From NCBI GenBank assembly GCA_900470445.1, contig UCAU01000045.1:27571-91570 (forward strand): DNA of 64,000 nt, written 5' to 3'. Positions 8,426-17,602 of this stretch are shown here, piece after piece. The position numbers were made by a program, and so were the translations under genes. This DNA comes from Hyphomicrobiales bacterium. Its GTDB lineage: Bacteria; Pseudomonadota; Alphaproteobacteria; Rhizobiales; Devosiaceae. The stretch's first letter is position 1; the number at the start of each line of letters is the position of its first letter. The notes under the pieces are model-generated. The model saw nothing but the letters and a program-made list of their open reading frames with translations. It ran no database searches and had not been told where the DNA came from.

Positions 8426-9243
8426 TCAAGGCATTGCGTTGGCTGGTGCTGGTCGTGGCAGTCCTTGCCATGAACTTCCCCGTTCTGGTGACGTTGATCA
8501 CCTCGTTCAAAAGTGCACGAGAACTATCGACCAATCCCGGTTTTTGGATCAATGCGCCAACGCTCGACAATTATGCCCGCGTTCTGCAGGTCAGCGATCG
8601 GCTCAACATATTCGCCTATCTTGCTAACAGCGTTGCTGCCGCAATCATTGGCACGACCCTGGCGATCATTCTTGCCTTCCCTGCAGCTTACGCTATTGCG
8701 CGCGGTGATTTCGGCCGCAGAACGCTAATGCCCGTCATCGTCAATCTGCGCGCGGTGCCGCTCATCATCTTTGCCATTCCGCTCTACATGATGTTTCAGT
8801 GGCTTGGGCTACTCGACACCCAGCTCGGGCTGGGGCTGATCCTGACCATCGTCAACCTGCCCCTGGCACTGATCATTCTTGTCAACGCCATTGCCGAAGT
8901 CCCCATCGAGCTCGACGAAGCTGCAAAAATCGACGGTGCCAACACCCTCCAGATTATGTGGCGGATCATTCGGCCGGTGGTACGGCCAGCGCTAGTCACC
9001 ACCTTCATTTTCGGCTTCATCACCGCCTGGAACGAATTCCTCTTCGGTCTCATGCTGACCACCAACAAGGCCGTGCCGATGACGGTGGGCGCCTCATTCT
9101 TCTTCTCGGCTAGCGGTGGTGGCATTCAGTGGGGCATGGCCTCCGCGGTCATGATCCTGGGTGCCCTGCCGCCTATGTTGCTGGGCCTTGTGATGTATCG
9201 ACAGATTTCGGGCTCGATGACGGCCGGTGCAGTAAAAGGCTAG
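8422..9243 (+). CDS. ABC transporter permease, MalG/UgpE type
   Basis: A 273-residue partner permease with six membrane segments and the EAA loop 'ELDEAAKIDGANTLQIMWRIIRP' at about residues 160-182. It begins at an ATGA overlap with the preceding permease gene and ends the operon. The pair MalF-like plus MalG-like is the standard heterodimeric channel of CUT1 sugar importers. Confidence 0.88.
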   Translation: MIKALRWLVLVVAVLAMNFPVLVTLITSFKSARELSTNPGFWINAPTLDNYARVLQVSDRLNIFAYLANSVAAAIIGTTLAIILAFPAAYAIARGDFGRRTLMPVIVNLRAVPLIIFAIPLYMMFQWLGLLDTQLGLGLILTIVNLPLALIILVNAIAEVPIELDEAAKIDGANTLQIMWRIIRPVVRPALVTTFIFGFITAWNEFLFGLMLTTNKAVPMTVGASFFFSASGGGIQWGMASAVMILGALPPMLLGLVMYRQISGSMTAGAVKG

Positions 9244-9274
9244 ATCGGCCAGATCGGCCGCCGGTTGCTGACGG

Positions 9275-9450
9275 CTAACGGCCCGGCGTTCCGCAAACGA
9301 TCACCTGTACTCCGCTATGGCGCAGGCTTTCTTCGTTCTTTTGCTTCATCCGATCGGTCACAAAAGCGGTGAATTCGGAAAATGACACCACCCGCACCGC
9401 AGCGGTTCCGGACCACTTGTTGACGGTGGCACCGAGGTAACCACCAGTTG
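9275..9450 (-). pseudogene. C-terminal relic of a DeoR-family regulator
   Basis: On the minus strand an open stretch ending at a TAG at 9275-9277 reads as the last part of a DeoR-type sugar-phosphate sensor domain: '...NKWSGTAAVRVVSFSEF', then 'TAFVTDRMKQKNEES', then 'LRHSGVQVIVC'. Intact family members end with K-x-G-...-V-...-TD followed by a V-E-V-I-V-A type strand. The rest of the gene is missing; the frame closes at a stop just upstream. It lies just behind the amino-sugar operon and may be the remains of an earlier regulator. Confidence 0.4.
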
Positions 9451-9483
9451 CAACTCTCGGTAGAACCTAGATAGAATCTGTCC

Positions 9484-10137
9484 ATGACACCCACGCCTCA
9501 ACTCAGCCTAGGCTTGCTGCTCACCGCGGCTGCTGGCTTTGTCGATGTGGTGGGCTTTGTCGAACTGGGCGGACACTTCACCTCTTTCATGAGCGGCAAT
9601 ATCACCCAGTTGGGCGATGCGCTGGCGCTGGGCGCCTGGCCGGTGGCGCGGATCACCGCTTCGCTGGTGGCACTGTTCCTGCTGGGCAGCGTTGCCGGTT
9701 CCATGCTGGCCCTGATCGCCGGCACGCGCTGGGGTTCGGCCGCCGTGACAGGTTTCGTGGTGGCGACTTTTATCGCTACGCTGGTCCTTGCCTATTTGGG
9801 CTTTCCGCCCGACCAGTTCATGCTGGCTTTGGCCGCAGGCGCCGGCGCCCAGAACGCCATTTTACCCTCGACCGGCTCGGTGCGGCTCGGCACTACGTTC
9901 GTCACCGGCACCTTGTTCGCAGCCGGCCAAGACCTCGCCCGCGCCCTTTACCGCCTCGCGCCGCCCTGGCGATGGGCACAGCACATGCTGGTCTGGATAT
10001 CGCTGCTGCTCGGCGGGCTGCTAGGGGGACTGGGCTATAAGGTCTTGGGCATCAATGTCTTGGTGGTTCCAGGGGCAGTGTATCTGGGATTTCTTGTGGC
10101 ATTTGTAGTGAGGCGGCCGAGCAAGGTAGTGCCGTAG
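9484..10137 (+). CDS. DUF1275 (YoaK-type) membrane protein
   Basis: A 217-residue integral membrane protein with about six hydrophobic helices. It has the family hallmarks: 'AAAGFVDVVGFVELGGHFTSFMSGN' near the N-terminus (given here in part as the D-V-V-G-F and F-T-S-F-M-S-G-N elements) and 'AGAGAQNAILPSTGSVRLGTTFVTGTL' later (A-Q-N-A...TT-F-V-T-G). DUF1275 members are inner-membrane proteins of unknown function. It stands alone between the amino-sugar operon and the fnr/cyd block. Confidence 0.85.
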   Translation: MTPTPQLSLGLLLTAAAGFVDVVGFVELGGHFTSFMSGNITQLGDALALGAWPVARITASLVALFLLGSVAGSMLALIAGTRWGSAAVTGFVVATFIATLVLAYLGFPPDQFMLALAAGAGAQNAILPSTGSVRLGTTFVTGTLFAAGQDLARALYRLAPPWRWAQHMLVWISLLLGGLLGGLGYKVLGINVLVVPGAVYLGFLVAFVVRRPSKVVP

Positions 10138-10462
10138 CGCACCTAAATGGCAGCTTCTCTATCGTCGTTTATGTCCATGGCCGCGCGAAGTCATCTGCCG
10201 CCGAGAGGCGGCATCGATGGCTTCGAAACACCGACTACGACAATCGCAGGCCAATGACAGTCCCCGGCCTTAAGGCCCGCCTAGATGGAGTATCGCAGCC
10301 AGTGGCGGGATGAGCCGGGCAGGCGGCCAACTCCAATCTCTATTAGGATGTACTGCACCGCGCCCGCAGCTATGCATGCGACAGGATAGCACTGCGACAG
10401 CTGATCGGCTTAACGGGCGCTTCGCGCCGGTTTAAAGCATAGATCGCCCAGGAGGCGCCAAA
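10138..10462. other. intergenic region upstream of fnr
   Basis: No coding frame of merit is seen. A GGCGC-TTC-GCGCC hairpin lies at about 10420-10432 within a longer TTAAC...GTTTAA symmetry, shortly before the fnr start. A ribosome-binding site (AGGAG) is at 10450-10454. No TTGAT-N4-ATCAA box was found here, so autoregulation of fnr is not supported by this stretch. Confidence 0.4.
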
Positions 10463-11185
10463 ATGCTGTCTGTTTCAACTTGCTCTGAAACTATCGATAT
10501 TCCGCTTTTTTGCCAGAACTGCCCGTCGCGGCGAACGGGTAGCTGCGCGGCCCTAAGCTCCGACCAATTGGGTCGGCTGGCGAGTCAAAGCCGGCGGGTG
10601 CACTACGATGCCGGCGAGGCGCTGGCCGCCGACGCGATGCCGATCGGTGGCTATGGTAGTTTGCTGCATGGGGTGGTTAAGCTGTCAAAGGTGCTTGAGG
10701 ACGGCCGCCAGCAGTTGGTGGGGTTGCAGTTTGCTCCCGACCTAACTGGGCGGCTCTTCGCCAATGAAAGCCGGGTAACGGCCGAAGCTGCATCGGATGT
10801 CGATCTTTGCGTTGTATCGAGATCGGCGATGGAAGCGGTGCTCCGCGACAGCCCCGATTTCAAACACCGCATCATGCTGCAGACGTTGCGGGAATTGGAC
10901 GAGGCGCGCGACTGGATGGTGACGTTGGGTAGGAAGACGGCGGCCGAAAAGGTGGCCAGCTTCCTCTGTCTTATTGCCAGCCATGCGACCCCCGACCAGG
11001 ACAAACCTCGCACCAGCTTTGACCTACCGTTGAGCCGGGCTGATATCGGCGATTTTCTGGGTCTGACCATCGAGACGGTGAGCCGGCAGATGAGCAAGTT
11101 CAAGGCCGATGGCGTGATCGGGATTGAGAACTACCGCCATGTAACGGTGCCAGACCTAGCGCGGCTGCGGGTGCAGTGTGGGTAG
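10463..11185 (+). CDS. fnr: Fnr-type oxygen-sensing transcription factor (FnrN/FnrL group)
   Basis: A 240-residue Crp/Fnr protein. Cys17, Cys20 and Cys28 make the C-x2-C-x7-C arrangement of alphaproteobacterial FnrN/FnrL, and Cys116 (in DVDLCVV) is the likely fourth [4Fe-4S] ligand. The C-terminal HTH contains 'TIETVSRQMSKFKADG'; the E-x-x-S-R recognition helix is the FNR type that reads TTGAT half-sites. Under low oxygen the cluster allows dimerisation and DNA binding. The gene lies beside cydDC and cydABX, and a perfect FNR box sits between those operons, so it is inferred to control cytochrome bd synthesis. Confidence 0.9.
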   Translation: MLSVSTCSETIDIPLFCQNCPSRRTGSCAALSSDQLGRLASQSRRVHYDAGEALAADAMPIGGYGSLLHGVVKLSKVLEDGRQQLVGLQFAPDLTGRLFANESRVTAEAASDVDLCVVSRSAMEAVLRDSPDFKHRIMLQTLRELDEARDWMVTLGRKTAAEKVASFLCLIASHATPDQDKPRTSFDLPLSRADIGDFLGLTIETVSRQMSKFKADGVIGIENYRHVTVPDLARLRVQCG

Positions 11186-11262
11186 GGCTGCTTTCTTCTA
11201 AACACCCCTTGGCCCTACCGGATCAAAGTGGGGCCAGGAGGCATGCGCGCGCGTTGTGCGAA

Positions 11263-12918
11263 TTACTCCCCCAGCACTCCGTTCCTGATGCTAACCACGC
11301 GGTCCACTGTCCCATCGGGGATGGCGGCGTGAGTGACAAGGATGGTGGTGCGGCCCGCCATGGCGGTTTTGATAGTGGCGAAAAAGGCCAGTTCCGCGTC
11401 ACGATCCAGGCCCGTAGTGGGTTCGTCGAGCAGGATGACCGGTGCATTGCTGAGCAGGGTGCGGGCGAGGCAGAGACGCCGGCCCTGGCCGGCCGAGACG
11501 GTTTTGCCCGCTTCACCCAGAAGACTGTCGAGGCCGCGCGGCAGGCTATCCACGAAATCGGCAATCCCGGCATCGGTAAGCGCTGCCCAGAGGTCGGGCT
11601 CGCTGGCATTGGCACGGCCGATCAGCAGATTGGCGCGGATGGTGTCATGGAACACCGGGCTGTCCTGGCCGAGCAGGGCAATATGGGCATGAAGGTCGGC
11701 TTGCCGCAAATTGGCGAGCGGCACGCCCCCCAGGGTGATGCGGCCCGATTGCGGATCGCTCAGGCGCAGCAGCAGCTTGAGCAGGCTAGATTTGCCGCCG
11801 CCGCTTGGGCCGACAATGGCAATGTGCTCGCCGGGTATGAGGGTCAGGTTGATATTGCTGAGGGCCGGTGCGCTGCCGCCATAGCAGAAGGTGACGTTGT
11901 CGATGACAATAGCCGCTTGCGTTGGAATGGGTTGCGGCTGGGCGGGGTCGGCGACGCTGACCGGTGTTTCTGCCATGGCCATCAACCGCTCGGCGGCCGC
12001 CATGGCGGTACTGAGCTTGCCCACGCTGCGCACGATGGCATTAGACGCCTCAAAGCTGCCGAGCACGGCCAGCAGTAACCCAACCAGCAGCGGAGCATCG
12101 ATTTCGCCGCGGCTGAAATGGTCAAGGCCAATCCATAGCACGCCGACCAAAGCCAGTGCAGCTAGGGTCTGCACGATTGCGGCCGCAATGGCAGTGAGGC
12201 TTGCTAGTTGCCCACGCGCCTCGGCGAGTTGCGTCGCTTTGATCGCCAAATTGGCGTGGGTGGTCCCTAGCAGGCCCATGGCCAGCAAGTCGGTATGACC
12301 ATCAATGCCATCGAGCGTTGCAAGGCGCGCGTCGGCCGCGCGGGCAACCACCTGGCGACCGGCACGGCGAGTGTACAGGACCAGCAGGACTGGTGCGGCG
12401 AGAACGGCGAGGGCGTAGCAAAGAGCATAGACCCATGCAGCGGCCGGCAGCAGGAATACGAGGATGGTGGAAACAGCTCCGGCGATAACGAGCGCGGCAG
12501 TGACTGGACCAACGGCGACAAGGAAAGCCGTATCGAGCGCATCAACATCGGCGGTGAGCCGGCTGACCAGGTCGCCATGCCGCATATTGCGGTCAGCAAG
12601 CGGCAAGCGGGGAAAGAGGCGAGCAAAAAGCCAGCCGCGAATATCGGCCAGCAGGCGCAAGGTGGCGTCATGTCCGGTGAGGCGCTCGCCATAGCGCGCC
12701 AGGATGCGGATAAAGGAAAAGCCGCGCACCAGCGCCGAGGGGGCAAAAAGATTGAAGGCCAGGCCCGCTGAGGTGAGCGCGGCCGCGGTGATGAACCAGC
12801 CCGAGGTGCCGAGCAGGGCAATGCCGGCAGCCAGTGTCACTAGCGACAGGATGAGCGCCAGTAACAGGCCGCGCGCCTGTCTTGCAAAGAGGCTGCGAAA
12901 GGCCAGGAGTGCCTTCAT
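11263..12918 (-). CDS. cydC: cysteine/glutathione ABC exporter subunit CydC
   Basis: A 551-residue ABC half-transporter. Residues 1-310 form the six-helix membrane domain, residues 335-551 the ATPase with Walker A 'VGPSGGGKSS', a slightly unusual signature 'VSAGQGRRLCLARTLL' (SAGQ in place of SGGQ) and Walker B 'VILLDEPTTGLD'. CydC pairs with CydD to export cysteine and glutathione to the periplasm, which is needed for assembly of cytochrome bd. Its start overlaps the cydD stop by four bases. The order cydD-cydC, divergent from cydABX, fits this role. Confidence 0.92.
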   Translation of the reverse strand: MKALLAFRSLFARQARGLLLALILSLVTLAAGIALLGTSGWFITAAALTSAGLAFNLFAPSALVRGFSFIRILARYGERLTGHDATLRLLADIRGWLFARLFPRLPLADRNMRHGDLVSRLTADVDALDTAFLVAVGPVTAALVIAGAVSTILVFLLPAAAWVYALCYALAVLAAPVLLVLYTRRAGRQVVARAADARLATLDGIDGHTDLLAMGLLGTTHANLAIKATQLAEARGQLASLTAIAAAIVQTLAALALVGVLWIGLDHFSRGEIDAPLLVGLLLAVLGSFEASNAIVRSVGKLSTAMAAAERLMAMAETPVSVADPAQPQPIPTQAAIVIDNVTFCYGGSAPALSNINLTLIPGEHIAIVGPSGGGKSSLLKLLLRLSDPQSGRITLGGVPLANLRQADLHAHIALLGQDSPVFHDTIRANLLIGRANASEPDLWAALTDAGIADFVDSLPRGLDSLLGEAGKTVSAGQGRRLCLARTLLSNAPVILLDEPTTGLDRDAELAFFATIKTAMAGRTTILVTHAAIPDGTVDRVVSIRNGVLGE

Positions 12919-14642
12919 GCCGCGCTCCGTTTGCCGGCGGCGGGAACTGGGGTGGCCAGCAAGCGGCCGCCGGCAATGCGATAGGCCTTGCCCAAGTGGG
13001 CCGCTACGGCGAGCGAATGGGTAGCCACGATCAGCGTGCGGCCCTGGGCATAGCGCAGCAGGTTGTTGAGCACCGCCTGTTCGAGCTCGCCATCAAGATG
13101 GGCCGTAGGCTCATCTAGCAGGATCAGTCCGGCATCGCGCAGGAAGATGCGCACCAGCGCCACGCGCTGGGCCTGACCGCCGGAGAGGCCGACGCCATCC
13201 TCACCTAGCATGGTATCGAGACCATCGGGCAGGGCATCGGCAAAGGGCAGGACATGCGCCAGCTCGGCCGCCCGGACGATTTCCGCTGGCGTGGCACCGG
13301 GCCGAGCCAGGGCGATATTATCGGCCATGCTGGCATGGATGATCCGGGGCTTCTGGCTCAGCAGGGTGACGCGGCCGCGCAGGTCGGATTCGGCCCATTC
13401 GGCCAGTTCGATATGATCGAGATGTGCCGAGCCCTCATGGGGGCGAAGACGGGCGATGGTTTCGAGCAGGGTGGATTTGCCGCTGCCGCTGGGACCCAGA
13501 ATGGCGACATGTTCCCCCGCGGCGACCTGCAATGCCGCGTTGACCAGAATAGCGCGGCTGCGATCGGGCGTGCGGATGGTGAAATCACTGAACGCCACGG
13601 CAATGGCGGCACTGTAGGGCAAAGCCGGAGCGTCGCTGGGCCGGGCAATGGTGGTGGGGAGGACGCCGAGTTGCGCCTCGATTTCGCCGATGGCTGCCTT
13701 GGCGCTGGAGCGATCATGATAGCAGGCGGCGAGCTGGCGCAGGGGATTATAGACCTCCGGCGCCATCAGCAGCAGGAAAAGACCAAGCTGCAGGCTGAGC
13801 GGCTCGGCGCGTAATTGCAGATAGCCGATATAGGTGAGGCCCACATAAAGTGCGATGCCTGCCACACCTAGGGCCGCAAAAAATTCCAGCACGGCCGAGG
13901 AGAGAAAGGCGATGCGTAGCACGCGCAGAGTGCGTCGCCGCAATTCGTCGCTGGCGGCGACGATGCTCGCGGTTTCCGCCTCGGCGCGGCCGAACAGTTT
14001 GAGTGTGAGCAGCCCCCGCAGCCGATCGGCGAAGCGCCCATTGAGCTGGCTGAGGGCGCGGGCCTGCCGCGTCGTCGCGATCTGGGCGCCCCAGCCGACC
14101 AGGGCCATGAAGAGTGGGATCAAGGGCGCAGTGACGAGAAACAAGAGGCCCGCCAGCCAGTCGAGCGGCAGGATAACGGCGCCGAAGGCCAGCGGTAGCA
14201 CGCTCGCCTGGATCATGGCAGGCAGATAGCGGGCGAAGTACCCGTCCAACGCCTCGGTCTGGTCGATGATGGCGGAGGCGGCGGAACCCGATGCGGGCTG
14301 GCCGGCGGCGCGGGGCGGGCGGGAGAGCATTTGAGCAAACAGGGCTTGGCGTAACTGGAGCTTGATGGCCTCGGCTGCGCTGACGCCAGCCCGTTCGCCC
14401 AGTGCTCCGAGCATGGCGCGGATGACTAATAGGGCAAGGACGAGGCCAATAGCCGGAGCGAGGGCGACAAGCGGCCGGTTATGCTCGATGGCCTGACCCA
14501 GAATATCGGCAAAGAGCCAGGTCTGGCAGATCAACAGGACCCCGCCGAGGAGGGGCGCTGCGATCGTCAGGCCAATCCATGGGCGGCCACGATGAGTGAG
14601 GGCGGAGAGTGCCTTGGCATGCAGGCGATCCTTGGTCGTCAT
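12915..14642 (-). CDS. cydD: cysteine/glutathione ABC exporter subunit CydD
   Basis: A 575-residue ABC half-transporter beginning MTTKDRLHAKALSALTHRG. The frame is open for 155 codons further upstream, but that stretch overlaps the 5' part of cydA on the other strand and looks unlike protein, so ATG 14642 is taken. The membrane domain is followed by an ATPase with Walker A 'LGPSGSGKST', signature 'LSGGQAQRVALVR' and Walker B 'LILLDEPTAHLD'. It forms the CydDC heterodimer that exports thiols for cytochrome bd maturation. The start lies about 100 bases from the FNR box shared with cydA. Confidence 0.92.
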   Translation of the reverse strand: MTTKDRLHAKALSALTHRGRPWIGLTIAAPLLGGVLLICQTWLFADILGQAIEHNRPLVALAPAIGLVLALLVIRAMLGALGERAGVSAAEAIKLQLRQALFAQMLSRPPRAAGQPASGSAASAIIDQTEALDGYFARYLPAMIQASVLPLAFGAVILPLDWLAGLLFLVTAPLIPLFMALVGWGAQIATTRQARALSQLNGRFADRLRGLLTLKLFGRAEAETASIVAASDELRRRTLRVLRIAFLSSAVLEFFAALGVAGIALYVGLTYIGYLQLRAEPLSLQLGLFLLLMAPEVYNPLRQLAACYHDRSSAKAAIGEIEAQLGVLPTTIARPSDAPALPYSAAIAVAFSDFTIRTPDRSRAILVNAALQVAAGEHVAILGPSGSGKSTLLETIARLRPHEGSAHLDHIELAEWAESDLRGRVTLLSQKPRIIHASMADNIALARPGATPAEIVRAAELAHVLPFADALPDGLDTMLGEDGVGLSGGQAQRVALVRIFLRDAGLILLDEPTAHLDGELEQAVLNNLLRYAQGRTLIVATHSLAVAAHLGKAYRIAGGRLLATPVPAAGKRSAA

Positions 14643-14745
14643 ATAGTCCTCAGCGTATCCCAAGTGCATCCCCATCCGGCTCGGTCTGTTGCGGCCGGTG
14701 AAAGCTCCTGTCCGGGCAACATTAGCCAAGCTGCAGCCCCAACCT

Positions 14746-14759
14746 TTGATCTGAATCAA
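14746..14759. promoter_or_regulatory. FNR box (TTGAT-N4-ATCAA) between cydDC and cydABX
   Basis: The 14 bases TTGATCTGAATCAA are a perfect match to the FNR consensus. The site lies 85 bases before the cydA start and 104 bases before the cydD start on the other strand, so one box could serve both divergent operons. An Fnr with the matching recognition helix is encoded 3.5 kb away. Confidence 0.85.
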
Positions 14760-14843
14760 GGCGGCTCGCCTCCCGACCCGGCAAAAGGGCCTCGGGACAG
14801 CCACGAATCGGCGGCTGAGCTTATTCACAGGGGCATTCGCGCC

Positions 14844-16448
14844 ATGATCGACATGACGGTTGTCGAAGTCTCGCGGTGGCAATTTGCCGCCACCGCCATG
14901 TACCATTTTCTTTTCGTGCCGCTGACCCTGGGCCTGTCTTTCATGATGGCCATTATGGAGAGCGTCTACGTGATGACCGGGCGCGATATCTGGCGCAAGG
15001 CGACTCTTTTTTGGGGCACGCTGTTCGGCGTCAATTTTGCCATGGGCGTGGCTACCGGCATCGTCATGGAGTTCCAGTTCGGCATGAACTGGAGCTATTA
15101 CAGTCATTACGTGGGCGACGTGTTCGGGGCGCCGCTGGCCATAGAAGGGCTGATGGCCTTTTTTCTAGAAGCCACGTTTATCGGCGTCTTCTTTTTCGGC
15201 TGGGACCGCCTGAGCAAGGTGGGGCACCTCGCCGTCACTTGGCTGACCGCTTTGGGGGCTAATTTCTCGGCCCTGTGGATCCTTATCGCCAACGGCTGGA
15301 TGCAGAACCCGGTCGGCGCAAAATTCAACCCCGATACCATGCGCATGGAAGTTACCGACTTTATGGCGGTGATCTTCAATCCGGTGGCGCAGGCCAAATT
15401 CGTGCATACGGTGAGCGCGGGCTATGTCTGCGGCGCCGTCTTCATCTTCGCCATTTCCTGCCTGTTCCTCCTGCAGGGTAAGCACGCGGAACTGGCCAAA
15501 CGCTCTATGGTCGTGGCGGCCAGCTTTGGCCTCGCCTCGGCGCTGTCGGTCGTGGTGCTGGGTGATGAGAGCGGCTATGTCGCGACCGAGCAGCAGAAGA
15601 TGAAGATCGCCGCGATGGAGGCGATGTATCACACCGAGCCCGCGCCGGCGGCGCTGACCCTGTTCGCCATTCCCAGCAGCATACCGGGCGAACCGGTATT
15701 CGAGGTGCGTCTGCCCTGGGTGCTAGGCATCATCACCACACGCTCGCTCGATATGGAATTGCCCGGCATCACCGAATTGGTCGAACGTGCGGCAATCCGC
15801 ATCCAGTCCGGCATGATCGCCTATGGCGCGCTGCAGGACGTCAGGGCCGATGGAAGCAATGCCGAGGCACGCGCGCTGTTCGAGCAGCACTGGGCCGATC
15901 TCGGTTATGGCCTGCTGCTCAAGAAATACCGGACCGATATCGAGAATGCGACGGGGGAGGAAATTGCCCTGGCCTCGTTTGACACTGTGCCCGATGTGTG
16001 GCCCCTGTTCTGGAGCTTCCGCCTGATGGTAGGCGTGGGTTTCTTCTTCATTGCCTTTTTTGCGGTGTGGTTCTACCGCGCCTCGCGCGGCTGGCTCGAC
16101 ACTAACCGGACCATGCTGTGGATCGGGGTGGCAACACTGCCGCTGCCCTGGCTCGCCATCGAAGCGGGCTGGTTCATCGCTGAATATGGCCGCCAGCCCT
16201 GGGTGGTCGAGGGCGTGCTCCCGACCTTCTATGCCGCCTCGGGGCTGCGCTTCTGGGATCTGGTGATCTCACTCAGCTTCTTTGTCGCGCTCTATACCGT
16301 GCTACTGGTCATCATGATCCTGCTGATGATCAAGATCATCAAGGCCGGGCCGCAGGAAAAGCTCTTTGCCACCAGCCCCACCGATGACGAGGACTTCGTC
16401 ATTGCCGCGCTTCCGGCTACTCCCGCCAATAAGGAACTTGGATCATGA
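14844..16448 (+). CDS. cydA: cytochrome bd ubiquinol oxidase subunit I
   Basis: A 534-residue membrane protein. The frame is open upstream, but the ATG at 14844 begins the conserved CydA N-terminus, with an AGGGG about ten bases before. His21 in 'AMYHFLFVPLTLGLSF' corresponds to the haem b595 ligand (H19 of E. coli). The region from about residue 250 to 380 matches the long quinol-binding Q-loop of the E. coli type ('TEQQKMKIAAMEAMY', 'PAPAALTLFAIP', 'LGYGLLLKKY'). With CydB and CydX it oxidises ubiquinol and reduces oxygen at low concentrations. Transcription is probably raised by Fnr through the box at 14746. Confidence 0.95.
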   Translation: MIDMTVVEVSRWQFAATAMYHFLFVPLTLGLSFMMAIMESVYVMTGRDIWRKATLFWGTLFGVNFAMGVATGIVMEFQFGMNWSYYSHYVGDVFGAPLAIEGLMAFFLEATFIGVFFFGWDRLSKVGHLAVTWLTALGANFSALWILIANGWMQNPVGAKFNPDTMRMEVTDFMAVIFNPVAQAKFVHTVSAGYVCGAVFIFAISCLFLLQGKHAELAKRSMVVAASFGLASALSVVVLGDESGYVATEQQKMKIAAMEAMYHTEPAPAALTLFAIPSSIPGEPVFEVRLPWVLGIITTRSLDMELPGITELVERAAIRIQSGMIAYGALQDVRADGSNAEARALFEQHWADLGYGLLLKKYRTDIENATGEEIALASFDTVPDVWPLFWSFRLMVGVGFFFIAFFAVWFYRASRGWLDTNRTMLWIGVATLPLPWLAIEAGWFIAEYGRQPWVVEGVLPTFYAASGLRFWDLVISLSFFVALYTVLLVIMILLMIKIIKAGPQEKLFATSPTDDEDFVIAALPATPANKELGS

Positions 16449-17593
16449 GCTCCATTCCGCTCGACTATGAAACCCTGCGCCTGGTCTGGTGGCTGCTGCT
16501 GGGCATATTGCTGATTGGCTTTGCCATTATGGGTGGGCGCGACCTTGGCGTGGGGGCGCTGCTGCCCTTTGTCGCCCGTACCGATGAAGAACGGCGCTTG
16601 CTACTCAATCTCGTCGGGCCGACCTGGGAGGGCAATCAGGTATGGCTGGTGCTGGGGGGCGGGGCGATCTTTGCCGCCTTCCCGCCACTCTATGCGGTGA
16701 GCTTTTCTGGCTTTTATCTGGCCATGATCGTGATCCTCTTGGCGCTGATCCTTCGGCCGGTGGGCTTCAAGTTCCGTGGCAAGGTGAAAGACCCACGCTG
16801 GCGGGCGGCCTGGGACTGGGCGCTGTTCATCCGCGGTTTCGTGCCTTCGCTGATCTTTGGTGTGGCGGTGGGCAACGTGCTGCTGGGCGCTCCATTCCAC
16901 CTCGATGACACGATGCGGGCCTTCTATACCGGCAACTTCTTCCTGCTGCTGATGCCCTTTGCCCTGCTCTGCGGATTGGTGAGCCTGGGCATGATCACGA
17001 CGCAAGGGGCGAGTGTAATCGCCGGGCGGACCACCGGCCCTTTGGCCGAACGGGCACGGAGCTATGGCACCATTGCGGCCATGGCGACCATTGCCCTTTT
17101 CGCGCTGGCCGGCGTGTGGATCGCGCTGGGCGTTGATGGCTATACCATTACCAGCGTTGTCGACCCCAACGCGGCAATCAATCCGCTGGCCAAGACTGTG
17201 ACGCTGACGCGGGGCGGGTGGCTGGCCAATTATGGACTCTATCCCTGGATGATCCTTGCCCCAGTGCTGGGCTTTGCTGGCATGATCGGCGCCTTGCTGG
17301 CGCTACAGGCGCGCTGGCGGTTGCCGGCACTGCTGGCTTCCAGCCTCGGCATTTTCGGCATCACTTCAACGGCGGGCCTGTCGCTATTCCCGTTCCTGTT
17401 GCCATCCTCAACGGTGCCGGAGGCGAGCCTGACCGTCTGGGACGCCTCGTCCAGCCATCTGACGCTGTTCATCATGCTGCTGGTGACCTGCTTTTTTCTG
17501 CCCATCATCCTCCTCTATACCGGCTGGGTGTTCCGGGTGATGCGTGGCACGGTGAGCACGGAAAGTCTCGAAAAGAACCCCAACGCCTATTAG
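16445..17593 (+). CDS. cydB: cytochrome bd ubiquinol oxidase subunit II
   Basis: A 382-residue membrane protein of the usual CydB length, starting at an ATGA overlap with cydA. It has 'YETLRLVWWLLLGILLIGFAIMGG' at the N-terminus (first helix, with the conserved W-W and G-F residues), 'GPTWEGNQVWLVLGGGAIFAAFP' and about nine membrane helices. It is the structural partner of CydA. Confidence 0.95.
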   Translation: MSSIPLDYETLRLVWWLLLGILLIGFAIMGGRDLGVGALLPFVARTDEERRLLLNLVGPTWEGNQVWLVLGGGAIFAAFPPLYAVSFSGFYLAMIVILLALILRPVGFKFRGKVKDPRWRAAWDWALFIRGFVPSLIFGVAVGNVLLGAPFHLDDTMRAFYTGNFFLLLMPFALLCGLVSLGMITTQGASVIAGRTTGPLAERARSYGTIAAMATIALFALAGVWIALGVDGYTITSVVDPNAAINPLAKTVTLTRGGWLANYGLYPWMILAPVLGFAGMIGALLALQARWRLPALLASSLGIFGITSTAGLSLFPFLLPSSTVPEASLTVWDASSSHLTLFIMLLVTCFFLPIILLYTGWVFRVMRGTVSTESLEKNPNAY

Positions 17594-17602
17594 GAGACGA
17601 GC

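Noticed and set aside
11176..12078. long plus-strand frame opposite cydC, and similar frames opposite cydD, GH130, GT4 and manA
   Set aside because: They are GC-rich antisense shadows of well-supported genes with no family signature or ribosome-binding site.
12915..15107. 730-codon version of CydD starting at 15107
   Set aside because: The 155 extra N-terminal codons overlap the 5' half of cydA on the other strand and have shadow-type composition; the CydD family starts at MTTKDRLHAK.
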